Shown here piece by piece: positions 52,448-60,976 of a stretch of DNA of 64,000 nucleotides. Position 1 is the first letter of the stretch. The number at the start of each line of letters is the position of its first letter. The stretch lies in the NCBI RefSeq assembly GCF_018408855.1, contig NZ_AP024324.1, positions 124,001 through 188,000 on the forward strand. The letters run 5' to 3'. The stretch comes from Caballeronia sp. NK8. GTDB lineage: Bacteria; Pseudomonadota; Gammaproteobacteria; Burkholderiales; Burkholderiaceae. The notes beneath the pieces are model-generated. The model ran no database searches and was not told where the DNA came from. It saw only the letters and a program-made list of their open reading frames with translations. A program made the translations under genes and the position numbers.

Positions 52448-53403
52448 AGCGCTTTGCCACGTCCCTGAAACGCGGTCAGATCCGGGTACATGCTGCGAAT
52501 TTTTTGCCACTCGCTGGCATCGAAGAATTCGCACGCACCACCGGTATAGCGTTTTGCGACTTCGGTCGTGAAGCGCACTGCTTCCGCAAGATCGACTTCG
52601 TGACTGGCGCTTGAATCGCTGCCGCCCACGACCGATCGCGCGGTGATCGCCACGCCGACCACGGGTTTGTCGGTGGCAACGTGCGGCTGCATGATGCTGT
52701 TGAAATGCGACAGCCCGTTGTCATAGGGCGTGATGTCCTGCAGCGAAATCGGGAACGTAACGGCCGGTTGGCCCGTCGTCGATTCCATGATCGCGACGAG
52801 ATCGGGCGCCATGCGCAGGATGTAGCCCTGCATCGCGGTCGGCGACAGCGCGAAGCCACGATGCTTGACGATGCGGTTGCCCTTGGACGCGTCGAGCGAC
52901 AGAATCGCGTCCATCTCGGCCGACACCTCGTATTCGTTCATCGTCGCCGAAGAGACGGGCATCCCCATGAACGGCACGCCGTTGTTCTCGCTCATGGGTG
53001 CGTCGGTCGACAGATGAGTCGTCACGATCACGTCGCCGGGCAGCGCGTCGCCGTTCGCTTTCATCTGCGCGAGCTTGAGCGCTACGGCAAGCACACCGAT
53101 CGGGCCGTCCGCGTCCGATACCATGCCGAGCTTCGCCGGGCGCGCGCCGATCGCGCCATTCCTGCCGACGACGCCGAGCGTGCGGGCCTGGCCACCGGTC
53201 TTCTTGCCGTGCGTGCCCGGAATCACGATCGTGATGAAATCGGTGCTTTTCGCGGGATCGCCGGGCGGTTCGTTTTTGATGGACCTGACTTCGACCGTTA
53301 CGCCGTGGCCGTTATAAGGCTCGAAAATCTCGGCGATGGTGTGACCAGTAACGGTGGCGCTATCGAGCGCGTCGAAGATGACGAGGGTCTGTTTCAAAGC
53401 CAT
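52438..53403 (-). CDS. DUF1177 family protein
   Basis: This 321-residue protein matches my recollection of the uncharacterised DUF1177 family. There is no signal peptide or membrane helix, so it is cytoplasmic. Conserved-looking polar segments are IPGTHGKKTGG (61-71), GMVSDADGPIG (93-103) and VTTHLSTDAP (127-136), rich in His and Asp and compatible with a metal or nucleophile site, perhaps hydrolase-like (inference only). It lies downstream of the porin, peptidase E, aminotransferase and OPT genes on the same strand, a company that suggests peptide or amide breakdown. Confidence 0.8.
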   Translation of the reverse strand: MALKQTLVIFDALDSATVTGHTIAEIFEPYNGHGVTVEVRSIKNEPPGDPAKSTDFITIVIPGTHGKKTGGQARTLGVVGRNGAIGARPAKLGMVSDADGPIGVLAVALKLAQMKANGDALPGDVIVTTHLSTDAPMSENNGVPFMGMPVSSATMNEYEVSAEMDAILSLDASKGNRIVKHRGFALSPTAMQGYILRMAPDLVAIMESTTGQPAVTFPISLQDITPYDNGLSHFNSIMQPHVATDKPVVGVAITARSVVGGSDSSASHEVDLAEAVRFTTEVAKRYTGGACEFFDASEWQKIRSMYPDLTAFQGRGKALHA

Positions 53404-53467
53404 GTGAAGTACCTCAATAGAGAGCCGATGCGGCGCGCATCGGGCCGCATCGATCGTTTGTTGGGAG

Positions 53468-54622
53468 TCAGAACAAATGCCGAAGGCCGAGCATCACGGA
53501 GAGCTGCTCGCTCCTGCCGTTGAGCGTGACGCCCTTGGCCGCCGAAGCATTCGTGGTCGTATTGCCGAACAGCCCGGACCATCCGCCACTCGTCCATTCG
53601 TAGGCGGTGGCCAGATAAACATCGGTGCGCTTGCTCAGGCTGTAGTCCGCAACGCCGTATGTGGTCGTGCGCGTGCCGTCGAAGCCGTCGGCGTGGGTGC
53701 GGTCCTGCATCCCGGCGACGGTGAAGAGCCAGCTCGGGGTAGCGCGGTAGCTTGCGCCGAGCGTGAAGAAATCGTCGCTGCGCCGCTGACTGAACACCGA
53801 ATTGATCGCGACCGCCGCGGTCGGTGAGCCCGAGGCCATGCTGGTGATGGACGCCGTATCGGTGCCGCCGTTGGACGAATCGAAGCCCGCGTCGCGATTG
53901 CTGTGCAGGTAGTTCGCATACAGACTCGCATTGCCGATCGTCGCCTTGACACCGCCGAGATAGATGCGCGCACGACGGCTCTGCGTGTCGTTCGTCTGTT
54001 GCGCGTCACCGATCAGGGTAATCGGTCCGGACGCGTATTTGACGCCGAGCGACATCGACGAACGCGCGCGCGTTTCGCCGGCAATGCCGCCTGCCGCGTA
54101 TTCCGCGATCACCTGCATCGGACCCCACGCGCCGGTGTAGCTGATCGCGTTGTCGTAGCGCTGGCCAACCAGATACACCTGCCACGAGTTGCTCGGTGCG
54201 GCGCCGACGCCCAGCGGATCGACGTAGTACAGCATGGTATTCGCGGTGGTGTACTGACGTCCGAGCGCGAGGTCGCCCCAGCGCTCACGGCCAAGCTTGA
54301 CGAACGCCTGGCGTCCGAATAGCTGTCCTTGCTGATCCAGCTTGCCGGTATTCGCAAGAAAGCCGTTTTCGAGCGTGAAACCGGCCCGCCAGCCGTCGCC
54401 GAGCGCTTCGTCGCCTTTCAGCCCGAAGCGGCTGCCCGAGAGGAAGCCCTCGTTACCCTGCTGCAGCCCGATCGTCGAATCGCCGGACGGGTTAGTGTGC
54501 GTCTGATAGCTCAATGCAACGTCCATGACGCCGTACAGCGTCACGCTCGACTGTGCCTGCGCGCCAGCCGCGAAGCCCGTAAGCACGGCGAGCGCAATTA
54601 TCTTTGTTTTCAATTTAGACAT
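53468..54622 (-). CDS. Gram-negative general porin
   Basis: This 384-residue porin starts MSKLKTKIIALAVLTGFAAG, a signal peptide ending AQAQ, and continues SSVTLYGVMDVALSY. It has KGDEALGDGWRAGFTLENGF and LFGRQAFVKL and a Phe end (LGLRHLF). The ATG at 54622 has only AGG directly in front; an in-frame TTG at 54640 has GAGG nine bases upstream and is a serious alternative. That GAGG lies inside the terminator-like hairpin after peptidase E. The porin probably serves peptide uptake with the OPT transporter. Confidence 0.9.
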   Translation of the reverse strand: MSKLKTKIIALAVLTGFAAGAQAQSSVTLYGVMDVALSYQTHTNPSGDSTIGLQQGNEGFLSGSRFGLKGDEALGDGWRAGFTLENGFLANTGKLDQQGQLFGRQAFVKLGRERWGDLALGRQYTTANTMLYYVDPLGVGAAPSNSWQVYLVGQRYDNAISYTGAWGPMQVIAEYAAGGIAGETRARSSMSLGVKYASGPITLIGDAQQTNDTQSRRARIYLGGVKATIGNASLYANYLHSNRDAGFDSSNGGTDTASITSMASGSPTAAVAINSVFSQRRSDDFFTLGASYRATPSWLFTVAGMQDRTHADGFDGTRTTTYGVADYSLSKRTDVYLATAYEWTSGGWSGLFGNTTTNASAAKGVTLNGRSEQLSVMLGLRHLF

Positions 54623-54639
54623 CCTAATCGTGAACGGCA

Positions 54640-54668
54640 AAAATTGCCGCCTCTGAAAGAAAGGCGGC
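54640..54668 (-). terminator. Terminator-like hairpin between peptidase E and porin
   Basis: Read on the minus strand, GCCGCCT and AGGCGGC form a 7-bp GC stem with a 9-base loop, followed by AATTTTTG. It begins a few bases after the peptidase E stop. It looks like an intrinsic terminator, yet the porin begins within 18-46 bases and its best ribosome binding site (GAGG) lies in the 3' arm. It may attenuate or protect rather than fully stop transcription. Confidence 0.6.
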
Positions 54669-54674
54669 GGACGA

Positions 54675-55430
54675 TCAACGCCGCAACGTCGGCCACTGAT
54701 CGATATCCGACGGACCCGTGATCGAGTTCAACGGGAAGGTCGCGTGTTCGCCCAACGTCTCGACCTGAGTCTTGCTGACGAAATGCAGCGCGCCGCGTTC
54801 GCCGAGGACCGTGCCGGTGGCGCCGTCGGACAGCAATGCGGAGCCTTCCGGCAGCGCGAATACCTGTTCCGGCGCATTGATGTCGAGGAACTCGGCAAGC
54901 CGTTCCTCACGGCTCTCGCCGTTGTGCCCGGCCGGCTTGCCGCTGATGAAATGCGGATTGATTTGAAACGGCACGAGGCCGAGTGCGCGCAGCGTCGGCG
55001 GCTGCACGATCGGCATATCGTTGGTGGTGCGGATCGTGGGGCACGCAACGTTGCTTCCCGCGCTCCATCCCATGTACGGGGTGCCCGCCGCGACTTTCGC
55101 GCGGATTGCATCGACAATGCCCGCGTCATACATGCGCTTGAGGAGCGCGAACGTATTGCCGCCACCGACGGCGATGGCCTGCGCACTCTCGACCGCGGCC
55201 AGCGGGTCCGCGCTGTGATGAATCGATTCGAGCGCGTAGCCGAGACCTTCGAACACTGGCTTGACGATTTGTTCGTAGCTGTCGAAGCTGAACGTCACGC
55301 CGGCGAACGGCACGAAGAGCACCTTGAGAGGTTCGCGCTGGAGGAGCGCGTGGATCTGCTCGGTGGCGTGCTCGAGATAACCGAGCTGGTCCTTTCGGGA
55401 GCTGCTCATCAGCAGGATGCGTTGGGTCAT
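54675..55430 (-). CDS. Peptidase E-like serine peptidase (family S51)
   Basis: This 251-residue protein has the S51 nucleophile Ser123 in GWSAGSN, with Asp138 and His160 (INPHF) at the spacing of Salmonella PepE (120/135/157). VGGGNTFALL is the usual oxyanion-side motif. S51 peptidases cleave Asp-X dipeptides or, in cyanophycinase, beta-Asp-Arg bonds. It is cytoplasmic and probably acts on peptides brought in by the OPT transporter encoded upstream. A hairpin follows its stop. Confidence 0.92.
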   Translation of the reverse strand: MTQRILLMSSSRKDQLGYLEHATEQIHALLQREPLKVLFVPFAGVTFSFDSYEQIVKPVFEGLGYALESIHHSADPLAAVESAQAIAVGGGNTFALLKRMYDAGIVDAIRAKVAAGTPYMGWSAGSNVACPTIRTTNDMPIVQPPTLRALGLVPFQINPHFISGKPAGHNGESREERLAEFLDINAPEQVFALPEGSALLSDGATGTVLGERGALHFVSKTQVETLGEHATFPLNSITGPSDIDQWPTLRR

Positions 55431-55463
55431 GGCGTATTCCTTGATCGAATCAGATGCTGGCGC

Positions 55464-56648
55464 TCAGGCGAGCGTCGCGCGGATGATTTGCACGACGCGG
55501 TCGATCTCGTCGTGCGTATTGAAGTAGTGCAGCGACACGCGGGCCATCGTGCTCACGCCGTATCGCGCGAGGATGGTGTCGGCCATGAAGCCGCCTGCCT
55601 CGATGATGCAGTGCTGCGCCTCCAGCGCCGACACGAGCGTGGCAGGATCGACACCGCGCAGGTTGAACGGCACGATGCCGATGCGTTGCGCGACATGCGT
55701 CGGTCCGTAAAGCTCGAAGCCGGGCAGTGTCGAGAACTGGTCGACCGCGTATGCAGTCAACGCCCGCACGCGTTCGGCGATCGCGTCGATGCCGATTTCC
55801 CGGGCGTAACGCAGCGCCGCACCGAGCGCGAGAATGGCCGGCACGACGGGGCATCCGGCTTCGAAGCGTCGCGCGCTCGCCACGAACGAGAGCGCGCCCG
55901 TCGTGCGGTCGAATGTGCCGTTCCACCAGCCCGCGAGCACCGGCTCCAGCTTGTCGATATGCGCCTCTCGCACGTAAAGAAAGCCCGAGCCTTCAGTCGC
56001 GCGCAGGGCCTTGCGCCCGCACGCCGCGAGAAAATCGCAGTCGAGTTGCGCAACGCTGACGGGCAACATGCCGACGCTCTGCGACGCATTCACGAGTGAC
56101 ATCACGCCGTGCTCGCGCGCTACCTTGCAGATGCTCGCGGCGGGCTGAACCGCACCGGTGGAATTGGGCACTTGAGAGAACGTGACGAGCCGCGTGCGTG
56201 GCGTGATGGCGGCGGAGAACGATTCCGGTGCGAGCATGCCGGCCGCGTCAGCCGCGATCATTCTCACCACTACGCCGTGCGTGTGTTCCAGGCGGCGCCA
56301 AGGCAACAGGTTGCTGAGCATTTCGGTATCGGCGACGAGAATCTCGTCGCCCGGTTGCCAGCGAATGCCGTGCGCAACAAGCGAGATGGCTTCCGTCGCG
56401 TTCTTGGTGAAGGCGATTTCATGCGCGCCCGCCTCGATGAACGCGGCGAGTTCGCCGCGCACGGCGTCCACGCGGGCGTAGGTTTCCTTGCGGAACGAGG
56501 GCAGGTAGATGCCCACGTGCCCCGTGTCGAGCAGATAGCGACGTGCCTCGTCGAGCACGGAATCGGGCGGCAGGGACGCGGCGGCCGTGTCCATGTAGAC
56601 GGTGGTGGCGGTCAGCGGCGTGGCTGCGCGGATGGCTTCGATATTCAT
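55464..56648 (-). CDS. Class V aminotransferase (PLP-dependent), Asn in the PLP-N1 position
   Basis: This 394-residue fold-type I protein has the PLP Lys213 in CGRKALRATEG, FTKNATEAIS near 80-89 and SQVPNSTGAV. Class V enzymes nearly always have Asp in the (D)(A/G)(S/A)Q motif that binds the pyridine nitrogen; here it is Asn187 (LVNASQSVG, codon AAT). This should weaken the electron sink and may mean an altered reaction such as lyase or epimerase chemistry (inference). It lies 33 bp from both the OPT transporter and peptidase E genes, in one operon. Confidence 0.88.
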   Translation of the reverse strand: MNIEAIRAATPLTATTVYMDTAAASLPPDSVLDEARRYLLDTGHVGIYLPSFRKETYARVDAVRGELAAFIEAGAHEIAFTKNATEAISLVAHGIRWQPGDEILVADTEMLSNLLPWRRLEHTHGVVVRMIAADAAGMLAPESFSAAITPRTRLVTFSQVPNSTGAVQPAASICKVAREHGVMSLVNASQSVGMLPVSVAQLDCDFLAACGRKALRATEGSGFLYVREAHIDKLEPVLAGWWNGTFDRTTGALSFVASARRFEAGCPVVPAILALGAALRYAREIGIDAIAERVRALTAYAVDQFSTLPGFELYGPTHVAQRIGIVPFNLRGVDPATLVSALEAQHCIIEAGGFMADTILARYGVSTMARVSLHYFNTHDEIDRVVQIIRATLA

Positions 56649-56681
56649 GCTGCGTTTCAGGTCCAGAAGAAGGGAAGCGGA

Positions 56682-58304
56682 TTACTTGTGCAGACGGCTG
56701 ACGGAACCCCCGAAACTGAACAGGGCGTCGCCGGCGATGACGCCGCCCGCGAACGCGCTCATCTCGGCGGTATGGCGCTCGCCGCGCAGACGCGTGATGA
56801 CAAAGCGGATCGCGAGTCCGGCAAGTACGGCCCAGCCAGCAAGTGGCGAAGCGATCAGCATGCCGGTCGAAAGCAGAATGCCGAGTTGCCGCTTGGCGCC
56901 GCCGAGCAATTGCAGGAGCGCGCCCGGAATCGCCCAGATGGAGAGGTTGCGGGCGATTTCCATCGACGAGCCGGCCTTCACCGACGCCGCATAAACGCGG
57001 TCGACGGGCGGCACCATGTTGCGCGAGAAGAAGTGATCGTGAAACGCGATCACGACGATCGCCGCGACGATGAAACCTGCCATCGCGGCGATCAGCTGCT
57101 GCCGGCGGCCTGCCAGTTCGGCGTCCATGTCGCGGCCTTCACCGCGCAGCAGATAGCCGGTCTTGAGGTCGTAACCCATGTCCGCGAACGCCGGGCCCGT
57201 GGCGGCCGAGAAGCCGGCCAGCACGGCCAGCGCCGAGGGCGGGAAGCCGATCACGATGCCGATCGTCAACGTGATGAGCGCGACGGCGAACGCCGGGAAC
57301 CAGCCGGAATGCATCGCCGCGATGCCGACGATCAATTCGTGCGCGTAAGCGGCGAGCGCGGCATAGACGATGAAGCCGACCAGCATCCCCGGCGACAACT
57401 CGGTGATGTGACCTGCAAGCACCGAGATCAACAGCGCGACGAGCATGTACGCGATGAATCCGCCGGACAGCACGCGCGTTGCCCGCGCGCCCGACATTTC
57501 CAGATTGCGCGGATCGGTGTCGTTGCTTGCACGCGAGCGATGAATCTCGCGCGCCACCTGAAACAGCGCGACGATGCCCGCGCCGATCATCAGCCCGTGC
57601 GGAATATAGGCCGCCGCGATGTCGACATGAAGGAGCGGAATCGAATAGCCGCGGATCAGCAGACCTATGCCGAACATCGTCAGCGCGGCGAGATTGCCGA
57701 GGAAGGCCGCGCCGAACGCGGACATCGGCACGCCGACGATCGCGCCGGCAACGCCGGCCGCAACGCCGAGTCCGAGGAAGGCGGCCTTGCGGCCGCCTTG
57801 ATCGCCGGCCCAGATGGCTTCGGCGGTAGCGACTCCGGCCGGCCACGTACCGGTCGCCGGAAAGATCTTGCTGCCGAAGAGGTGATAGAGCATCGCGCCG
57901 TCGACGAGCATCGCCGCAATGGCGCCGATGAGCATCGGCGTGACGAGTTCGGGCATGCCCATCGCGAACGGCACGCCGAGCGGGATCATCAGCGAATTGG
58001 CGGCGCCGAACGTGGCCGACGAAATGGCCGTCTGCACGAGGTTTTGCCGTTCGAGCACCCGGAAGCGGCGCGTTACCTGTAGCGGAATGCGCGAGAACAC
58101 GATCGCGATCAACGCGCCGATGATCGACGTGTTCGCCGAAATGCCGAGCGAAACGATGAGCTGCATGCCGATGATCGCGCCCAGCACCGAGAGGCCCATC
58201 GACACGACCAGCAGCAAAGGCTCGAAGAAGGACACGCGCGGGCGCGGCGAGTCTGCTGGCACGGATGTGTCTAAATCGGCAGGCATGTCGATTGATCCTT
58301 TCAT
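56682..58304 (-). CDS. OPT-family oligopeptide transporter
   Basis: This 540-residue inner-membrane protein has about fourteen hydrophobic segments. Features of the bacterial OPT family include ISSATFGAANSLMIPLGVPFAMG, GVATAEAIWAGDQGGRKAAF and FADMGYDLKTGYLLRGEG. Such proteins import small peptides or peptide-like compounds. The start at 58304 follows GGAGACACGACATC; an ATG at 58286 with AAGGA upstream is equally possible. It begins the operon that continues with the aminotransferase and peptidase E. Confidence 0.88.
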   Translation of the reverse strand: MKGSIDMPADLDTSVPADSPRPRVSFFEPLLLVVSMGLSVLGAIIGMQLIVSLGISANTSIIGALIAIVFSRIPLQVTRRFRVLERQNLVQTAISSATFGAANSLMIPLGVPFAMGMPELVTPMLIGAIAAMLVDGAMLYHLFGSKIFPATGTWPAGVATAEAIWAGDQGGRKAAFLGLGVAAGVAGAIVGVPMSAFGAAFLGNLAALTMFGIGLLIRGYSIPLLHVDIAAAYIPHGLMIGAGIVALFQVAREIHRSRASNDTDPRNLEMSGARATRVLSGGFIAYMLVALLISVLAGHITELSPGMLVGFIVYAALAAYAHELIVGIAAMHSGWFPAFAVALITLTIGIVIGFPPSALAVLAGFSAATGPAFADMGYDLKTGYLLRGEGRDMDAELAGRRQQLIAAMAGFIVAAIVVIAFHDHFFSRNMVPPVDRVYAASVKAGSSMEIARNLSIWAIPGALLQLLGGAKRQLGILLSTGMLIASPLAGWAVLAGLAIRFVITRLRGERHTAEMSAFAGGVIAGDALFSFGGSVSRLHK

Positions 58305-58371
58305 GATGTCGTGTCTCCGCCGGCTCGAGTGGCGCGGCTCAGGCAATAGGGTGGGTGAGTCGTCGGAAGGG

Positions 58372-59100
58372 TCAACCGGTCAGCCCGACCACGGGCTCGA
58401 TCGTTTCGCGGGTCTTCTTCAGGGCTTCGATGAGTCGCGGAATGGCCTCGCCATCCAGTCGCTGGACGGGCCCGGCGATGCCCAGCGAACCGATGACGCT
58501 GCGGCGGTCGCGAGACCATAGCGGGACTGCGAGCCCGGCGACCGTCGCGGCCGCCTCCTCGCGCGTGTGGCACCACCCGTCCTCCCGCACCCTGGCGAGT
58601 TGTTCTTCCAGCTTCGCGTGGCCTGCCGTTTTGGTGTGTTGATGGATCGTGGCGCGAAACGCTTCGGGCTGAAAAGCGAGGATTGCTTTCGCGTGCGCGC
58701 CGGCGTTGAGCGCGAACCGCTGACCCAGTTCGATGGAGAAGCGCAACTGCTGCTGACTCTGCGCCATGTCGGTGCAAACCGCGTCGGTGCCGTCGAGAAG
58801 AGAAAGGAACACGGTTTCGCCGCTCGTCTGGGCCAGCGCATCGAGCGCGGGTTGCACGACGTCGGAAGGCGCGAAGGTGCGGTGCGCGACCTGACCAAGC
58901 TCGAACAGCCGCAAGCCCAGCGAATAGCGGCCGGCGCTGTCCTGCCGCAGGAAGCCATTCTCCGCGAACGACGCGAGCACGCGATGCACCACGGCGTAGT
59001 GGACGCCGGTGGCTTTCGCGAGCTCCCTCACGCCCCACGAAGGATCCTGAAGTGTGAATCGGGTAAGCAACGCCAATGCGCTATCGAGTGTTTTGAGCAT
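58372..59100 (-). CDS. IclR-family transcriptional regulator
   Basis: This 242-residue IclR protein has an N-terminal winged helix (about 1-65; LDSALALLTRFTLQDP and GVRELAKATGVHYAVVHRVL) and a C-terminal effector GAF-like domain with SLGIAGPVQRL. GGGAGACAAAAA supports the ATG at 59100 over an upstream GTG. It is first on the strand before the OPT/aminotransferase/peptidase set, so it probably regulates that set. A 17-bp palindrome lies just upstream of its start. Confidence 0.93.
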   Translation of the reverse strand: MLKTLDSALALLTRFTLQDPSWGVRELAKATGVHYAVVHRVLASFAENGFLRQDSAGRYSLGLRLFELGQVAHRTFAPSDVVQPALDALAQTSGETVFLSLLDGTDAVCTDMAQSQQQLRFSIELGQRFALNAGAHAKAILAFQPEAFRATIHQHTKTAGHAKLEEQLARVREDGWCHTREEAAATVAGLAVPLWSRDRRSVIGSLGIAGPVQRLDGEAIPRLIEALKKTRETIEPVVGLTG

Positions 59101-59115
59101 TTTTTGTCTCCCTAT

Positions 59116-59132
59116 GAGAGACACTGTCTCTC
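59116..59132. promoter_or_regulatory. 17-bp palindrome upstream of iclR
   Basis: GAGAGAC, a 3-base spacer and GTCTCTC form a perfect 7-bp inverted repeat that ends 16 bases before the iclR start codon. Its position over the expected ribosome-binding/promoter region suggests an autoregulatory operator. An RNA hairpin is a less likely alternative. Confidence 0.55.
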
Positions 59133-59227
59133 CTTGAAAAAATGATATTTGCGATAGGTGCCTTTAGTCAATCAAGGGTTTACGCGACGGAAAGGTCAGA
59201 CAATGCGTCGCTGCGAGATGCGCCGCC

Positions 59228-59254
59228 AAAAAAAAACCCGTCCGTCTGGACGGG
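59228..59254 (-). terminator. Intrinsic terminator after the phosphodiesterase gene
   Basis: On the minus strand, CCCGTCC, a 4-base loop and GGACGGG are followed by nine T residues. It is 40 bp beyond the stop of the gene at 59294. This is the cleanest intrinsic terminator in the window. Confidence 0.88.
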
Positions 59255-59293
59255 CAAAACGAGAGAGCGGAAATTGCCGCCGGGAGCGCGCGA

Positions 59294-60976
59294 TTAGAAG
59301 CGCTCGCCGTCGAATCCGGGCAACGCTTGCGTGCCTTCGATCTCGACGGAATGCAGGCGTCTGGCGTTCACGCCCAGAAGCCTGAGCATGGTCGGCGCGA
59401 CCTGCGTGGTCAGCACACGGTCATCGACCGTGCGGCCCGCGTGCTTCATTCCGGGCGCGTACACGATCAGGCCGAGATGGCCGTCATCTGGCGCGTTGCC
59501 ACCGTGCTCTTCATCCTTCGACGCGCTCGACGTGTAGATCACGCCCGGATTCGGCTGCACGATGATGTCCGGCGTGCGGCCCTGTTTCGGATCGCCGAAC
59601 GCGGCTGCGATGCGCGGACCGTAGAGCAGATAGGCATCCGGTCCGTCCGCGCAGATGCCCGGCGCGTTACAGCCCAGATTGTCCTTGAGCGACTTGACCG
59701 CCTGCGCAAGCTGATGCTGATCGCGCAGCCAGATGAGACTGACGTCGTCGCTCTGTACGAAGCCGGTGTCGGCCAGCCCGCTGCCATCGTTCAGGTTGCC
59801 GGTCTTCGTCGCGTTCTGGCCGTAGTTGCCCTTCGGATCGAGATAGTTGTTCGCCTGAAGCAGCGCCGCGACCGTATCGCCGTTCTTGACGAGCTTGCTG
59901 TGATCGGACGGCGACTGGCCGTGCTTGGCCGTCACGATGATCGCGGTGGACCGATACAGGCCGCGCTGTTTCAGCTCCGACACGATACGCCCGAGCGACG
60001 CGTCGACATAAGCGATGGCGGCGCTCACCTGCGGACCCGGCGTGAAGCTGGCGTCGAGATAGCCGCCGTTCGTCGCCACCGTGGCCTTCTGCGCGACGCT
60101 CAGCGTCTGGAAGTTCGCGCCGAAGAGGGTCGGCACGCCAGGCGAGGCGTCGCCTGTCGAACTCTTGCCGTCGATCTGATTGACGAGCGCCTGCACGTGG
60201 AGATCGTCGAAGACTTCGGTATGCGTGTAGATGTCGGTGTAGTTCGAGTTCGTCTTCGGGTCGATGGCGTTGATCTCGGTACGCATCAGATCGTCGACGC
60301 CCGCGCCCGACGGTCCGTTCAGCCAGTCGTAGCCCCACGCGTGTTTGTCGGCCCACGCCGTGCGCGCTTGCGGCACGCTCGACTTGACGACCTCGAAGAC
60401 GGTATTGGTCTTCACATAATCGTGCGGATAAACGGGCTTGCAGACGCCATCGACTTTCGCATGGGGAATCGCCTGCGGATTGAATGCGCCGCCGCCGTCG
60501 AGATGCGTGAGCGCTCCGCCGTTCTGGCCATCGATGCCGGTGGTTTCGTCGAAGACCACATTCCAGCCCTGCGCGCCGCTGCAGTTGGCATCGGACGGTG
60601 CGTACAGGGTGCGGTCGTACGACACGTCGTAGAAGAGCCCGGTCGTCTTGGGCGAGCCACCGGTCACGAGTGCGGCGAGACCCGGAAAGGAATCGGACAG
60701 TCCGGGCGTGTGAGCGTTCGTGTAAGTAACACCGTCCTTCGCGAGCAGCGCGATGTTGGGACACGCATTGGACGCCACGCAGCGCGCGACGTCCTGTTCG
60801 TGCAGACCGTCGAAACTGATCAGAATCACATGTTTCGCGATAGCGCGGTCGTCATGATCCGGCCGGCGATGATCGCGCTCGTCCGCCTTCGCATGCGACG
60901 CGTGAAAGGCGACCGCCGCGAGAATCGCGCCGAGGAGAGGGCTTTGCGCGAGGGCGCGCCTGTTCGTCTTCTTCAT
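59294..60976 (-). CDS. Secreted alkaline phosphatase-superfamily phosphodiesterase
   Basis: This 560-residue protein has a basic signal peptide ending near HASHAKA (residues ~24-30), so it is exported. It has a type I phosphodiesterase/nucleotide-pyrophosphatase layout: ILISFDGLHEQDV (metal Asp), GLSDSFPGLAALVTGG (Ser nucleophile), IIVTAKHGQSPSDHSK (metal ligands) and DDGHLGLIVYAPG. It should hydrolyse phosphate mono- or diesters in the periplasm. The ATG is preceded by AAAAAGGTGAGAC, and the transcript ends at a strong terminator. It is divergent from the two-component system with a 328-bp gap. Confidence 0.92.
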   Translation of the reverse strand: MKKTNRRALAQSPLLGAILAAVAFHASHAKADERDHRRPDHDDRAIAKHVILISFDGLHEQDVARCVASNACPNIALLAKDGVTYTNAHTPGLSDSFPGLAALVTGGSPKTTGLFYDVSYDRTLYAPSDANCSGAQGWNVVFDETTGIDGQNGGALTHLDGGGAFNPQAIPHAKVDGVCKPVYPHDYVKTNTVFEVVKSSVPQARTAWADKHAWGYDWLNGPSGAGVDDLMRTEINAIDPKTNSNYTDIYTHTEVFDDLHVQALVNQIDGKSSTGDASPGVPTLFGANFQTLSVAQKATVATNGGYLDASFTPGPQVSAAIAYVDASLGRIVSELKQRGLYRSTAIIVTAKHGQSPSDHSKLVKNGDTVAALLQANNYLDPKGNYGQNATKTGNLNDGSGLADTGFVQSDDVSLIWLRDQHQLAQAVKSLKDNLGCNAPGICADGPDAYLLYGPRIAAAFGDPKQGRTPDIIVQPNPGVIYTSSASKDEEHGGNAPDDGHLGLIVYAPGMKHAGRTVDDRVLTTQVAPTMLRLLGVNARRLHSVEIEGTQALPGFDGERF

